In this document: piece by piece, positions 1 through 10,377 of the stretch
How the letters are laid out: every line of letters starts with the position of its first letter
How positions within the stretch are numbered: position 1 is the first letter of the stretch
Source of the DNA: CAVVTR01 sp963751245
Lineage (GTDB): Bacteria; Acidobacteriota; Thermoanaerobaculia; Thermoanaerobaculales; Thermoanaerobaculaceae
Direction of reading: 5' to 3'
NCBI GenBank assembly: GCA_963751245.1
Contig: CAVVTR010000011.1
Location: forward strand, 62,001 to 126,000
Length of the DNA: 64,000 nt
Made by a program: the position numbers and the translations under genes
Notes under the pieces: model-generated
What the model was told of the DNA's origin: nothing
What the model saw: only the letters and a program-made list of their open reading frames with translations
Database searches by the model: none

Positions 1-263
1 ATACGGACGGAGGCAGGGACCGGGCCCGGATCCGTCGCATCTCGTTGCGGTTCGCCCGGGAGATGCTGCGCCAGGCGAACTGGAGCTACTGCAAGGGGGG
101 GGCGATCCACCACGAGAACGTCGCGACCGCCCAGGAACTCCTCCGATACGTCGGACCTCGTTCCAGGACCGTGTTTGCCGTGTTTATCGCGAACGGCCTG
201 CGCTGGAGGCGGCCGAACCGCCTGCTCGAGCTGTTCTGGGATCGCTGGCTCCGCCTGGCCTGA
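1..263 (+). CDS. C-terminal end of an unidentified protein (cut by window edge)
   Basis: The frame is open from the window edge and stops at TGA 261-263, so only the last ~86 residues are visible. They are basic and rich in Trp, ending in LLELFWDRWLRLA. I do not recognise the family. It lies just before a run of glycosyltransferases, so a role in the same polysaccharide locus is likely from context only. A TTG at 45 could serve as an internal start but the upstream codons are equally open, so a truncated longer gene is the better reading. Confidence 0.5.
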   Translation, partial: TDGGRDRARIRRISLRFAREMLRQANWSYCKGGAIHHENVATAQELLRYVGPRSRTVFAVFIANGLRWRRPNRLLELFWDRWLRLA

Positions 264-376
264 GGGTGCGGCATGCGGCCTCGCACCGCCGGCGTCCCGG
301 GCCCGGCCGCTCTGCGGCTCGCGCGGCGCTGCCGGCGGGCGTATTCTCGTGGCGGTGGACATCGACCTCCTGGCGG

Positions 377-1381
377 GTGACGGCGTTGGCATCGGAACGT
401 CCTGACGCGAAGGCGGGAACGGGGGCTGCGCGGCAGCACAGCCCCAACCGCCCTCTCGTGAGCGTGATCGTCCGGAGCATCGGTCGTCCCACGCTCGACG
501 AGGCCCTCGCCTCGGTCGCCGGCCAGACATACCCCGGCGTCGAGGTCGTGGTGGTCGACGCCCTCGGTGAAGGTCACCCCGCGGTCCCGGCCCGGTGTGG
601 GACGTTTCCGGTCCGGGTCATTTCGCGAGGTGTCCCTCTGCCCCGAAGCCGCGCCGCGAACGTCGGGCTCGCCGGCTCCGAGGGGGAGCTCCTGGCCTTC
701 CTGGACGACGACGACTGGTTCGAGCCGGATCACGCGAGCGTGCTCGTGACCGCGATCCAGGAGCATCCGCCGGTCCGCGCCGCCTACGCCGGTGTCCGGG
801 GCGTCGCCGAATCGGGCGACGTGGTCCACACCCTCAACATGCCGTTCTCGCACCGCCGACTCCGCGCGGGAAACTACATCCCCATCAACGCCATGGTGTT
901 TGCGCGTTCGCTGGTCGAGGAAGGCTGCGCCTTCGACGAGGACCTCGACCTCTACGAGGACTGGGACTTCTGGCTGCAGGTCGCCCGCAGGAGCGAGGTC
1001 GTCCACGTGGACCGGTTCACGGCCAACTACCGAGCGGGAGGTGCTTCACAGGTCGGCCTCTCCGCGCGGCCCGATGTCCAGCACCGGGCCCGTCGCAAGA
1101 TCTACGAGAAGTGGATGGCGGTGTGGAATCCGGAGGAGATCGACGAACTGCTGGAAGCGCTGGATGATGAGATCGGCGAGCGGGAGCGCATCATCGGGGA
1201 GCTCTCGCTCCGCACCGCGGAGGTCGAGGGGCGGTTGGCTGCCGCCCTGGGGTCCGTCTCCTGGAGGATGACGCGGCCGTTGCGCTCTCTGGCCTTTGCG
1301 CTGCGCGGCTCAAGACGTGTGGCGTCCGGCCGCGATCGCCAGGATCGCTTCACGCCAGGAACCCGCGCAGGCGACCAGTGA
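377..1381 (+). CDS. Family 2 glycosyltransferase
   Basis: Probable GT-A fold transferase moving a sugar from a nucleotide donor onto a surface glycan. The domain opens with LVSVIVRS and a typical GTLP-like GT2 first strand, has the metal/nucleotide DXD region as FLDDDDWFEPDH (~residue 110) and a downstream acidic motif LYEDWDFWL. The C-terminus holds a short coiled coil followed by SWRMTRPLRSL, a basic amphipathic motif also seen in the fusion transferase at 2356-4728. The frame extends upstream to 266, but that part is low-complexity Arg/Ala; the GTG at 377 is my choice, 25 codons before the domain, and is uncertain. The last 72 bases overlap the convergent gene at 1310-2359. Sugar specificity cannot be read. 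Confidence 0.8.
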   Translation: MTALASERPDAKAGTGAARQHSPNRPLVSVIVRSIGRPTLDEALASVAGQTYPGVEVVVVDALGEGHPAVPARCGTFPVRVISRGVPLPRSRAANVGLAGSEGELLAFLDDDDWFEPDHASVLVTAIQEHPPVRAAYAGVRGVAESGDVVHTLNMPFSHRRLRAGNYIPINAMVFARSLVEEGCAFDEDLDLYEDWDFWLQVARRSEVVHVDRFTANYRAGGASQVGLSARPDVQHRARRKIYEKWMAVWNPEEIDELLEALDDEIGERERIIGELSLRTAEVEGRLAAALGSVSWRMTRPLRSLAFALRGSRRVASGRDRQDRFTPGTRAGDQ

Positions 1382-2359
1382 ACGCTGTGACCGGACCTGA
1401 GCCGCCGCTGCTACGGCGAGGCTCCGGCGAAGCCCGGCGTCGCCGAGGAGCGTCGTGAGCGCGGCGGCCCATTCAGCCGGGGTCTCGCCCACCAGGAGGC
1501 CCGTACGGAGGTGCTCCACCGTTCCGCCGTACGCGGGGACCCTGCTGTAGAGGCCCGGAACGCCCAACGCCGCGTAGTCGAGGAACTTGATGTCGGACTT
1601 GTAGCGGTTGAAGGGCGTGTCCTCCAGAGGTGCGAGGCCGACGTCCCAGCGAAGGTTGCGGTGCATCCAACGGACGAACCGGGGGTAGGCCACGTCCGGT
1701 CCCGGCACCTCCAGCAGCGTAGCGGGCAGGCCCTTGAAGGCGAGCATGAGCCTCCGGTCGGCCAGCGCGCCGACGATCTGCAACTCGACCGGCTCGGGCC
1801 ACATCCTCAGGATCTCCCGCAGCGGCTGCAGTACCATCATCAGGTCGCGATCGTGGGTGAGGGTGCCCATGTATCCGAGAACCAGCCGGTCCGAGTGCTG
1901 CTCCGGCCGGTTGGGCTCACCGGTGAAGTGAAGGCGCTCGTCGATGGCGTTCGGCACGAGCCGGACGCACCGGTTGAGCTTGGCCACCCTCGCCGCGAGG
2001 GCCGGCGTCGCCACGACGATGCCGTCGGCCTCCCGGCAGAACATCCGCAGGACGGCGCGGGTCTCCTGAGGGAGCAGCTCGAGGTCGAGGAGGTTGTCGT
2101 CGAGGGAGTAGACGAAGCAGCTTCCCTGCCGGCGGATCCGGGCCACGAGGTGGTCGGCGTCGCACAGGGTGACCGCCGGCTTCCACGTGCGCTCGACGAC
2201 GACGATCTCCGCTTCCTGAACGTCGAGGCCATGGGTGACACGGAAAGACCACTGGTTCGCCGGGTGGCCGAGCGGGAGGAGATCGCGGATGTACGCGCAC
2301 CCGTACGGCCGGAGGTCCTCTCCGTGCTCGACGACGACGTGGAGGGAGAGGGGATTCAC
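1310..2359 (-). CDS. Glycosyltransferase, GT4-like
   Basis: About 349 residues with a GT-B fold look: an N-terminal half with VVERTWKPA and VYSLDDNLLDLE, and a C-terminal half with LVLGYMGTLTHDRDLM, ELQIVGAL and the donor-binding acidic region DIKFLDYAALGVPGLYS. Related proteins transfer sugars in O-antigen or S-layer glycan assembly. The start is set by a GTGA overlap: GTG at 2359-2357 overlaps the TGA of the upstream gene (2358-2356), so the two are translationally coupled. The reading frame continues upstream of 2359 but that part is out-of-frame shadow of the neighbour. It converges on and overlaps the plus-strand transferase by 72 bp, which is unusual, so the exact 3' end deserves a look. 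Confidence 0.75.
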   Translation of the reverse strand: MNPLSLHVVVEHGEDLRPYGCAYIRDLLPLGHPANQWSFRVTHGLDVQEAEIVVVERTWKPAVTLCDADHLVARIRRQGSCFVYSLDDNLLDLELLPQETRAVLRMFCREADGIVVATPALAARVAKLNRCVRLVPNAIDERLHFTGEPNRPEQHSDRLVLGYMGTLTHDRDLMMVLQPLREILRMWPEPVELQIVGALADRRLMLAFKGLPATLLEVPGPDVAYPRFVRWMHRNLRWDVGLAPLEDTPFNRYKSDIKFLDYAALGVPGLYSRVPAYGGTVEHLRTGLLVGETPAEWAAALTTLLGDAGLRRSLAVAAAAQVRSQRSLVACAGSWREAILAIAAGRHTS

Positions 2360-4728
2360 CAGGCCGCTCCGGGCCCGGAAAACCCGAAGAGGGCCTTGAG
2401 GGTCTCGTAGGCGGCGCGCTCCGGAAAAAACGAGCACGCGTCGCGGGCGCCTTGAAGCCGGATCCTCTCCAACGTGACTGGATCCTCGACCAGGCGTTCC
2501 ACGGCCTCGAGACATGCGTTGGCTTCCGAGGTATCCGCCACGAGGGCGTTCCTCTCATGGCGGGCGAAGCTCTCCGCGCCCCCCTCTGCGGGAACGACGA
2601 CGCCTGCCCCCGACGCCATCGCCTCGAGGGCTGTGAGTCCCATCGCCTGGTAGGCGGAGAAGTCGACGAACACGTCGACGCTCGCAAGCAGGACCGAGAG
2701 CTCGTCGCGGGTCAGGACCCCCGCGAGATCAAAGGGAAAGTCGAGGTCCATGCCGAGAAGCTCGGGGTCCTCCGGCCGGCAGCCGAAGACGAAGACGTGG
2801 ACACGCCGGCCCTGGCGCTGGACCAGCCGCCGCAGAACCTGCATCGTGAAGCGGGCCTGGCGCCGCGGCGTGCTGGGGCGGACCATTGCCGCGATCCTCA
2901 CGACCCCTGCAAGGTCGACTGCCGGCACCGGCCGCGGGCGGAAGAGATCGATGTCGACACTGGGTCCCACCACGTGACAGTCCACGCCGGCGTGACGTTG
3001 AACCATGCGGCGGTTCCACTCCGTCTTGGTCGTCCGTACCAGGTCGCTGATCCGCGAGTAACTGGCCAGGGCGGCGGCGTACCCGGGGGATCCTCCGGGA
3101 AAGAAGAAGGGCTCGAAGTCCTGGATGTAGTACCCGCGGACGGTCCCGGCGGAAGCCCTGCCGTGGACCATCCAGTCGAGGGTGTGGCAGACCGTTCCGA
3201 CGACCGCGTCGAAGCCCGGGACCAGGTCGCCGATCTCGTTCGGCGTCTCGACGTAGTGGACAGGCACTGGAAGATCGGGAAACGAGGCGGAGAATTGGAG
3301 CTGGTTGGAGCGCAGGTTGGCGAGCCGGGCGTCCACGCCCATGCGCTGCATCGCCCGCGCTTCCTGGATGACCACGTGGCTGCCGCCGCCCGGCTCGGAG
3401 ACGGGCAGCAGGAAGAGCACGCGGCGCCCCTCCCAGAGCTCCCGGCCGGCCGAGATCCGCTCGGCGCGGGCCGTGTCCACGCGGATGCGGGCGCGGACGC
3501 CCTCGAGAACGCGGTCCGTCCTGCAGGCGATGGCCCCCTCGGCGACGATGCCGGCGCCGTGCTTGGCGGCGACGACGGCGTTGCTGCGCTCAACCAGCCG
3601 TTTTCTTCGTTCGTGCGAGTAGCTGCTGGACTGGGCGTGGTAGATGAATACGTCGTCGGCCACGGCCAGGGTGAAGGCCGACGCGCGAGTCCTGAGGCAG
3701 TAGTCGTTCTCCTCCCCATAGCCATCGGGAAAGGCTTCTTCGTCGAGCCGGCCGACGGTCTCCAGCACGGAGCGGCGGATCATGAGACAGAAGCCGTTCA
3801 GGAAGGGGATACGCGGGTAGAGCCTGGCCGACGACGACGCGAGCCGCTCCGCCATGTCGGCGGGCCGGACGCCCGGCGGCAGCGGGTTGCCGGCCCAGTC
3901 GCCGTCGCCCGCCACGACCTCGGGCACCGACTGCCACGAGGCCGTGTTGGACAGCGGTCCCACCAGGCCGATGTCCGGCGCCGACTCGCCGCAGGCGACC
4001 ATCCGGTCGAGCCATCCCGGTGTCACCACCGTGTCGCTGTTGAGGAGGACGACCCACGGCGCGGTGCTGGCGTCGAGGCCGACGTTCGCTGCCCGCGTGT
4101 AGCCGAGCGCTTCCTCGTTGCGGATGAGGACCGCGCCTTGCGACGCGGCGAAGAACGAGAGGTAGTCCCGGGTCGCTGCCTGGCTGCCGTCGTCCACCAG
4201 GATGAGCGTGTACGGGGGGTGCGTCCCGCGGACGATGGACTCGAGGCAGCGCCGGGTGTCGTCCAGGGCGTTGTGGACGCAGACGACGATGTCCGTGAGC
4301 ACCTCGCGCGAGGGCTGCGGGGCGGGCGTGGGGGCAGGGCCGACGGTCACCAGCGTCACGCCCGCGGTCCCCTTCAAGCGCATGAGCCCCAGACGGGCCC
4401 GTCCCGCGAGGCGCCGTCGGGCGTGCCGGACACCGTCGAGGCCGGCGGCCGGGGCTTGGCAGGCGCGGTCGGCGATCCGGCGGCGGGAGGTCCCCGGAGG
4501 TGCCAGGAGACGGTAGAGGGCGCGGAGCGGTCGCAGGAGGCGCCAGCTACGGCTGTCCAGCACGCCGGCCAGGTCGGCTTCCCGAACCTCCAGACGGCGG
4601 CGGAGACCGGCGACTTCCAGTGCCAGCTCGCTGAGGCGCCGCTCGCGGTCGGCGACGAGCGCCCGGGGATCACCGGCGTGCCGGCGGCCGCTCCCGGCCC
4701 GCGGCGGTCGGGGGACTTCGCCGCTCAA
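2356..4728 (-). CDS. Two-domain glycosyltransferase (GT2 + GT4/WsaF-like)
   Basis: 790-residue bifunctional transferase. Residues ~25-55 are a coiled coil (RERRLSELALEVAGLRRRL) followed by SWRLLRPLRALYRLL. A GT2 domain runs from ~143 (DIVVCVHNALDDTRRC) with the DXD region LLNSDTVVTPGW and the ED motif GYGEENDYCLR. A second, GT4-type domain starts ~437 (RVLFLLPVSEPGGGSH) and ends with the nucleotide-sugar binding region AMGLTALEAMASGAGVV. The second half resembles rhamnosyltransferase WsaF-type proteins. Such fusions add two consecutive sugars to O-antigen-like chains. The TTG start at 4728 is uncertain. A possible -10 (TATAGA, minus strand, 4855-4860) lies upstream in the 157-bp gap to the next gene. 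The stop is coupled to the following transferase by a 4-nt overlap. Confidence 0.85.
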   Translation of the reverse strand: MSGEVPRPPRAGSGRRHAGDPRALVADRERRLSELALEVAGLRRRLEVREADLAGVLDSRSWRLLRPLRALYRLLAPPGTSRRRIADRACQAPAAGLDGVRHARRRLAGRARLGLMRLKGTAGVTLVTVGPAPTPAPQPSREVLTDIVVCVHNALDDTRRCLESIVRGTHPPYTLILVDDGSQAATRDYLSFFAASQGAVLIRNEEALGYTRAANVGLDASTAPWVVLLNSDTVVTPGWLDRMVACGESAPDIGLVGPLSNTASWQSVPEVVAGDGDWAGNPLPPGVRPADMAERLASSSARLYPRIPFLNGFCLMIRRSVLETVGRLDEEAFPDGYGEENDYCLRTRASAFTLAVADDVFIYHAQSSSYSHERRKRLVERSNAVVAAKHGAGIVAEGAIACRTDRVLEGVRARIRVDTARAERISAGRELWEGRRVLFLLPVSEPGGGSHVVIQEARAMQRMGVDARLANLRSNQLQFSASFPDLPVPVHYVETPNEIGDLVPGFDAVVGTVCHTLDWMVHGRASAGTVRGYYIQDFEPFFFPGGSPGYAAALASYSRISDLVRTTKTEWNRRMVQRHAGVDCHVVGPSVDIDLFRPRPVPAVDLAGVVRIAAMVRPSTPRRQARFTMQVLRRLVQRQGRRVHVFVFGCRPEDPELLGMDLDFPFDLAGVLTRDELSVLLASVDVFVDFSAYQAMGLTALEAMASGAGVVVPAEGGAESFARHERNALVADTSEANACLEAVERLVEDPVTLERIRLQGARDACSFFPERAAYETLKALFGFSGPGAAW

Positions 4729-4885
4729 GCTGGCACCGCGCTTCCGGGCCCGGCGGACCCGGCCGCGCCCTCGTGGTCCTCCGAGAGCGTCAGACGGTTC
4801 CGGTGGTTCGTCGCAGGTCTCAAGTCGCCTCCTTCGAGGGCGCCGGTCACATTCTATACAGCCAGCTCGCGACGAGGCGCGACCG

Positions 4886-5860
4886 TCAGCGGGATGGCGA
4901 AAGCGCCGCGAAGAGGGTGCGGAGGTAGGCGCGGGCGGCCTCCTGCCGTGGCCGGGGGACGGAGGGGCGGAACGGCAGGAGGGCCAGCCGCAGCGTCATG
5001 CCCAGCGCCAGCAGGGCCCGGAACAGGCCCGCCGCCGCCCGGCCGTGGCGCTTGCGCCAGTAGCGGATCGCGTTGCGGTAGTAGATGGGCAGGAAGCGGT
5101 CGTAGCCGAGCCGCTCGAGGGACACCCGCCCGGCGTGGAGGAATCGGCTCGAGGGCCAGTAGAGGATCGAGCCCCGCGAGGCGAGGGAGGCGCACAGGTC
5201 GACGTCCTCGAACCAGGCGGGGAAGTAGCGCTCGTCGAAGCCGCCGACGGCCAGGAAGGCGTCGCGCCGGACCGCCAGCGCGGCGGCTGCCGGCTGCTCG
5301 ACCCGGAAGGGGGTGTCCCGGTCCCGGTCCAGGTAGCGGTCGCGGCGGAGGGCGCGGCTGTGCGGGAAGAGCTTGTCCCACAGGAGCAGCTCGCGCGCCG
5401 CCTGGGACCACGTCGGGAGGTGCCGCAGCTGGAACTCCTCCTGGGTCTCGTCGTCCCCCGCGGGCGGCGTCTCGTCGACCAGGCGGGGGGCGAGGGCCAC
5501 GGCCTCGGGGTGGAGCGCGAACCCCTCCGCGAGCCCGGTGAAGGGGTCGTCCACCGCGCGGGTGTCGGGGTTGAGGAAGAGCAGCGCGTCGCCGGTGGCC
5601 ATGCGCGCGCCCTGGTTGGCGGCGGCCCCGAAACCGATGTTGGCGGGGTTGACGGCCACGAGCGCGCCGGACCAGATCGAGAGTAGCCGTTCCCGCGGAA
5701 ACTCCGCGCTCGCGTTGTCGACCACCACGAGTTCCAGCGCGTCCCCCCCGCGCGGTCCCGCCTGTCGGACGGCGGCCAGGGAGGCGGCGCAGGCGAGGAG
5801 TTCCTCGGGAGAGTTCCAGGAGACGATGACGATGGAGAAGGATGGGCCGGGCGTGGTCAC
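4886..5860 (-). CDS. Family 2 glycosyltransferase (rhamnosyltransferase-like)
   Basis: 324 residues. It opens directly with the GT2 fold: FSIVIVSWNSPEELLAC at residues 8-24, then VVVDNASAEF, a DXD equivalent LFLNPDTRAVDDP and an acidic acceptor-site motif YFPAWFEDVDLCASL. This pattern is typical of rhamnosyl- and galactofuranosyltransferases acting on lipid-linked glycans. A hydrophobic stretch near the C-terminus (LFRALLALGMTLRLALLPF) suggests membrane association. First gene of the leftward glycan operon; it diverges from the P5C dehydrogenase gene across ~140 bp. Donor and acceptor are not determinable. Confidence 0.85.
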   Translation of the reverse strand: MTTPGPSFSIVIVSWNSPEELLACAASLAAVRQAGPRGGDALELVVVDNASAEFPRERLLSIWSGALVAVNPANIGFGAAANQGARMATGDALLFLNPDTRAVDDPFTGLAEGFALHPEAVALAPRLVDETPPAGDDETQEEFQLRHLPTWSQAARELLLWDKLFPHSRALRRDRYLDRDRDTPFRVEQPAAAALAVRRDAFLAVGGFDERYFPAWFEDVDLCASLASRGSILYWPSSRFLHAGRVSLERLGYDRFLPIYYRNAIRYWRKRHGRAAAGLFRALLALGMTLRLALLPFRPSVPRPRQEAARAYLRTLFAALSPSR

Positions 5861-5905
5861 CGTGCCATGATAGAGGAGGGGTGGCGGGACCGTGCGGCGG
5901 GGCGG

Positions 5906-5934
5906 TTGACCGTCCGCGCGGCGGCCCGTATGCT
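5906..5934 (+). promoter_or_regulatory. Candidate promoter for the P5C dehydrogenase gene
   Basis: TTGACC (5906-5911) and TATGCT (5929-5934) are separated by exactly 17 bases in the divergent region before the gene. No operator-like repeat is evident. Leader of about 60 nt to the ATG at 6001. Confidence 0.5.
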
Positions 5935-6000
5935 GCGCAGGCCGGCTTTGCGCCGGTCTTTCACAAGCGACACGGAGACGACCCGGAGAGGGAGGTTTTG

Positions 6001-7630
<1,630 letters not shown>

Positions 7631-7657
7631 GCCGGGAAGGGTTCTAAGGGCTGCAAC

Positions 7658-7691
7658 GGGCGGGGGCGCCGGCGGCGCTCCCGCCCTTTTT
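7658..7691 (+). terminator. Rho-independent terminator after pruA
   Basis: A 13-bp GC-rich stem (7658-7670 with 7674-7686, one mismatch) closes a 3-nt loop and is followed by TTTTT (7687-7691). It sits just after the P5CDH stop. Confidence 0.8.
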
Positions 7692-7734
7692 CCTGCCCGG
7701 GTGCGGGGGACGCGTCCCGCGCGTGCCGCCGCGG

Positions 7735-8451
7735 CTACTCGCTGGCGAAGGCGCGCACGGTCTGGCGCACCAGGTGGAGCTTGCGGAAGCTCTCCGCGGC
7801 GGCCCAGCCGCGCACCTCGCCGGCCTCCTGGGCCATGCGGGTGAAGGCGACGCGGGTGGGCTCCGGCGGGAACTGCGAGGTGTGCTCGCAGATGAGCTCG
7901 ATCTTCGCGTCCATGAGCTCGCTGATGTCCACCCACTCGTTGGGCTGGTCGGTGGGCCCCAGCCAGACCTCCCCGACCACGTGGGGCTCGAGCCCGGCAG
8001 CGAGGAGCTCGGGAAAGATGCCGGGCTTCTTGACCGCGGGGTAGAGGGCCTCCAGGGCGGCCTGTCCGGCCGCGCGGTGGTCGGGGTGGTTGATGTAGAG
8101 GGCGTGGCGGAACCAGACCGTGGGGTCGTTGGCCACCACCCGGTCGGGACGGACCTGGCGCATCACCCGCACCAGCTCGCGCCGCAGGTCCAGCGTGGGC
8201 TGCAGGGTGCCGTCCTCGTGGCCCAGGTAGATGACCTCGGCGCCGAGACGCGCCGCCGCGCGGGTCTGCTCGGCGCGGCGCCGGGCGATGACCGCCTCCC
8301 GGGTGTCGGCGGGATCGTTGGTGCCCTTGTCGCCGTCGGTGATGATGCACAGGGTGATGCGGGCGCCCTCGGCGGCCCACTTGAGGAGCGTGCCCCCGGC
8401 CACGCACTCGGCGTCGTCGGGGTGGGCAAAGATCGTCAGAACGTGTGTCAT
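7735..8451 (-). CDS. PIG-L/LmbE family zinc deacetylase
   Basis: 238 residues. The PIG-L family removes N-acetyl groups from GlcNAc-linked substrates (for example GlcNAc-malate in bacillithiol synthesis, or mycothiol precursors). The zinc and catalytic motif AHPDDAE is at residues 9-15 and the third zinc ligand in NHPDHR (~117-122). HPDDAE plus HPDHR and the length match the BshB1-type subgroup, but no other bacillithiol gene is nearby, so the substrate is open. The ATG sits only 3 nt after a TATAGT hexamer on the same strand and has no clear Shine-Dalgarno site. It diverges from the DegV fusion gene. Confidence 0.85.
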   Translation of the reverse strand: MTHVLTIFAHPDDAECVAGGTLLKWAAEGARITLCIITDGDKGTNDPADTREAVIARRRAEQTRAAARLGAEVIYLGHEDGTLQPTLDLRRELVRVMRQVRPDRVVANDPTVWFRHALYINHPDHRAAGQAALEALYPAVKKPGIFPELLAAGLEPHVVGEVWLGPTDQPNEWVDISELMDAKIELICEHTSQFPPEPTRVAFTRMAQEAGEVRGWAAAESFRKLHLVRQTVRAFASE

Positions 8452-8454
8452 CGG

Positions 8455-8462
8455 ACTATACT
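8455..8462. promoter_or_regulatory. Overlapping divergent -10 elements
   Basis: The near-symmetrical sequence ACTATACT gives TATACT (8457-8462) for the rightward gene and TATAGT (8455-8460 read leftward) for the leftward deacetylase. No convincing -35 on either side. Confidence 0.4.
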
Positions 8463-8535
8463 AACCGGACGTCGGTGTCCGCACTTCCCTTGTACGAGTG
8501 CTCTCCGGCGCCAACACCAGCTCCGGGAGAGGCCG

Positions 8536-10371
8536 ATGCCGAGACTCACAGTGCTCGTGGTCGATGAGCTTGACGAACGGCGCAAGGACGTCGCCCACGC
8601 CCTCGCCGGCTTCGGCTACGAGGTGATCGCTTCCGCCGACGCCGAGGAGGGGGCGCGCTTCGCCACCGGCCTGATGCCGGCCGTGATCATCGCGGCCGAT
8701 ACCGTCGCCGGCTTCGGCGACGGCGCGATCCTTGCCGGTCTCGGCGGCGACGGCGGGGTGGCTCCCCGGCTCGTGCTCCTCGGCGAGGGGGAACGGCCGG
8801 AGGAGGCTCTCCCCGAGGGTGCGGCCAGGGTCGTCACCACGGGGCTGACCGGTGCGGCCGTCGTGCGCAAGCTCCGCACGCTGCTGGTGGCGGCCGAGCT
8901 GGGGCTGGAAACCGACGTGCGCCTCGAGTCCATCGTCGGCGACCTCGACCAGAAGCCGCTGTTCGACCTGCTGCCGCAGCTCCACCGCCTCGTGGTGAGC
9001 GGACGGCTGGTGCTGCGGGACGGCGAGATCGCCCTGACCGAGGGCGAGGTGGTGGCCGCCACCGCCGGGCGCGTACGCGGGGAGAAGGGGTTCGTGCGCC
9101 TGGCGCGCACCGCGGGGGGGGCGTTCCGCCTGCTCCTGGGGCCCGCCGGTGCGGAGCAGGAGATCAGCCGCGACGTCCTCGGGCTCATGGCCCTGGCCAT
9201 GGAGGACCGGCCCCGTTTCGAGGAGGCCCTGACCGAGCTTCCCGACCTCGCCAGCCGCCCCCGCGTCGAGATGGGGCCGGCGTTCTTCTCGACCCAGTTC
9301 ACCCCCGTGCAGCAGCAGGTGATGAAAGCGGTGCAGGGGCGCCGGACGGTGTGGGCGGCGCTCGACGGCGTGCCCCACCCGGACGGCGAGGTGCTGGAGG
9401 AGCTGGGGCGGCTCGCCTCGCTGGGGTTCTTGGCCTTCGACGAGCCCGAGGTCCGGGTTCGGGTTGTCACGGACTCCACCGCCGATCTCCCCGCGGAGAT
9501 GGCGCTCCGGCACGGTATCCACGTGGTCCCGCTGTCGGTGATCTTCGGGGAGAAGATCTTCAAGGACGGCGTCGACATCACGCCGGCCACGTTCTACAGC
9601 ATGCTGGAGCGCAAGCGGGACGTGCAGCCGCGCACCAGCCCGCCCACTCCGGGCGAGTTCCTCGCCGGGTACCGGTTCCTCGCCGGGCGGTCCGACATCG
9701 TCTCGCTTCACATCTCGTCGCGGATGTCGGAGACGGTGGCGAACGCCCGCGCGGCGGCGGCCGAGGGGCTCGAGGAGTTCCAGAGCCAGCGGGAGGCCGG
9801 CGACGCCGTCACGCTGGAGGTGATTGACAGCTCCTTCGTGAGCCTCGCGCTGGGCCTGACCGCCCTGTTCGCGGCGCGCATGGCGCGGCGCGGCCTGTCC
9901 GCGGCGGCGATCCGCTCCCACGTGGAGGCGATGCGGGAGCGCACCCACTCGCTGTTCGTGGTGGACACCCTGGAGTACCTCGCCCGGGGCGGGCGCATCG
10001 GCAAGGCCCGGGCGCTCGTCGGCGGTATTCTCGGGATCAAGCCCATCCTGGGCCTCGTGGACGGCGAGGTGGGACCCGTGGACAAGGTGCGGGGCGGCCG
10101 CAACGTCCACGCCCGGGTGGTGGAGCTGTTCAAGCAGCGGGTGGATCCCGGGCTGCCCGTCGTGGCCGGGATCGTGCACGCCAAGGCTCCCGTCTGGGCC
10201 GAACGGCTGCGCGCGCTCGTCGAGGAGAGCTTCTCGGTGTCCGAGGTGGTGGCCAGCGAGATGGGCCCTGTAGTGGGGACCCACGTCGGTCCGGGCACGG
10301 TGGCCGCCGTCCTGTTCCAGCCCACCGACGAGGAGCGCGAGCTCATCGCGCCGCTGCCCGCCGCCGAGTAG
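8536..10371 (+). CDS. Receiver-like / DUF4388 / DegV fusion protein
   Basis: 611 residues. Residues 1-120 look like a degenerate response-regulator receiver: VLVVDELDERRKDV carries the acidic pocket and Asp55 sits where the phosphoacceptor should be, but the usual Lys-Pro near residue 105 is absent. Residues ~130-250 resemble a DUF4388/PATAN domain (QKPLFDLLPQLHRLVVSGRL). Residues ~256-308 look like a small winged helix. From ~312 it is a complete DegV fatty-acid-binding domain (VRVVTDSTADLP, VVPLSVIFGEKIFKDG, RTSPPTPGEF, HISSRMSETV). DegV (FakB) proteins hold a fatty acid for the FakA kinase; no FakA/DAK gene is in the window. ATG 8536 follows GGGAGAGG. A signalling protein that senses a fatty acid is an inference. 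Confidence 0.8.
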   Translation: MPRLTVLVVDELDERRKDVAHALAGFGYEVIASADAEEGARFATGLMPAVIIAADTVAGFGDGAILAGLGGDGGVAPRLVLLGEGERPEEALPEGAARVVTTGLTGAAVVRKLRTLLVAAELGLETDVRLESIVGDLDQKPLFDLLPQLHRLVVSGRLVLRDGEIALTEGEVVAATAGRVRGEKGFVRLARTAGGAFRLLLGPAGAEQEISRDVLGLMALAMEDRPRFEEALTELPDLASRPRVEMGPAFFSTQFTPVQQQVMKAVQGRRTVWAALDGVPHPDGEVLEELGRLASLGFLAFDEPEVRVRVVTDSTADLPAEMALRHGIHVVPLSVIFGEKIFKDGVDITPATFYSMLERKRDVQPRTSPPTPGEFLAGYRFLAGRSDIVSLHISSRMSETVANARAAAAEGLEEFQSQREAGDAVTLEVIDSSFVSLALGLTALFAARMARRGLSAAAIRSHVEAMRERTHSLFVVDTLEYLARGGRIGKARALVGGILGIKPILGLVDGEVGPVDKVRGGRNVHARVVELFKQRVDPGLPVVAGIVHAKAPVWAERLRALVEESFSVSEVVASEMGPVVGTHVGPGTVAAVLFQPTDEERELIAPLPAAE

Positions 10372-10377
10372 GGACCG

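Noticed and set aside
2452..5541. A 1029-codon open frame on the plus strand across the glycosyltransferases
   Set aside because: Shadow of real minus-strand coding; no domain, no ribosome site, composition like other antisense frames.
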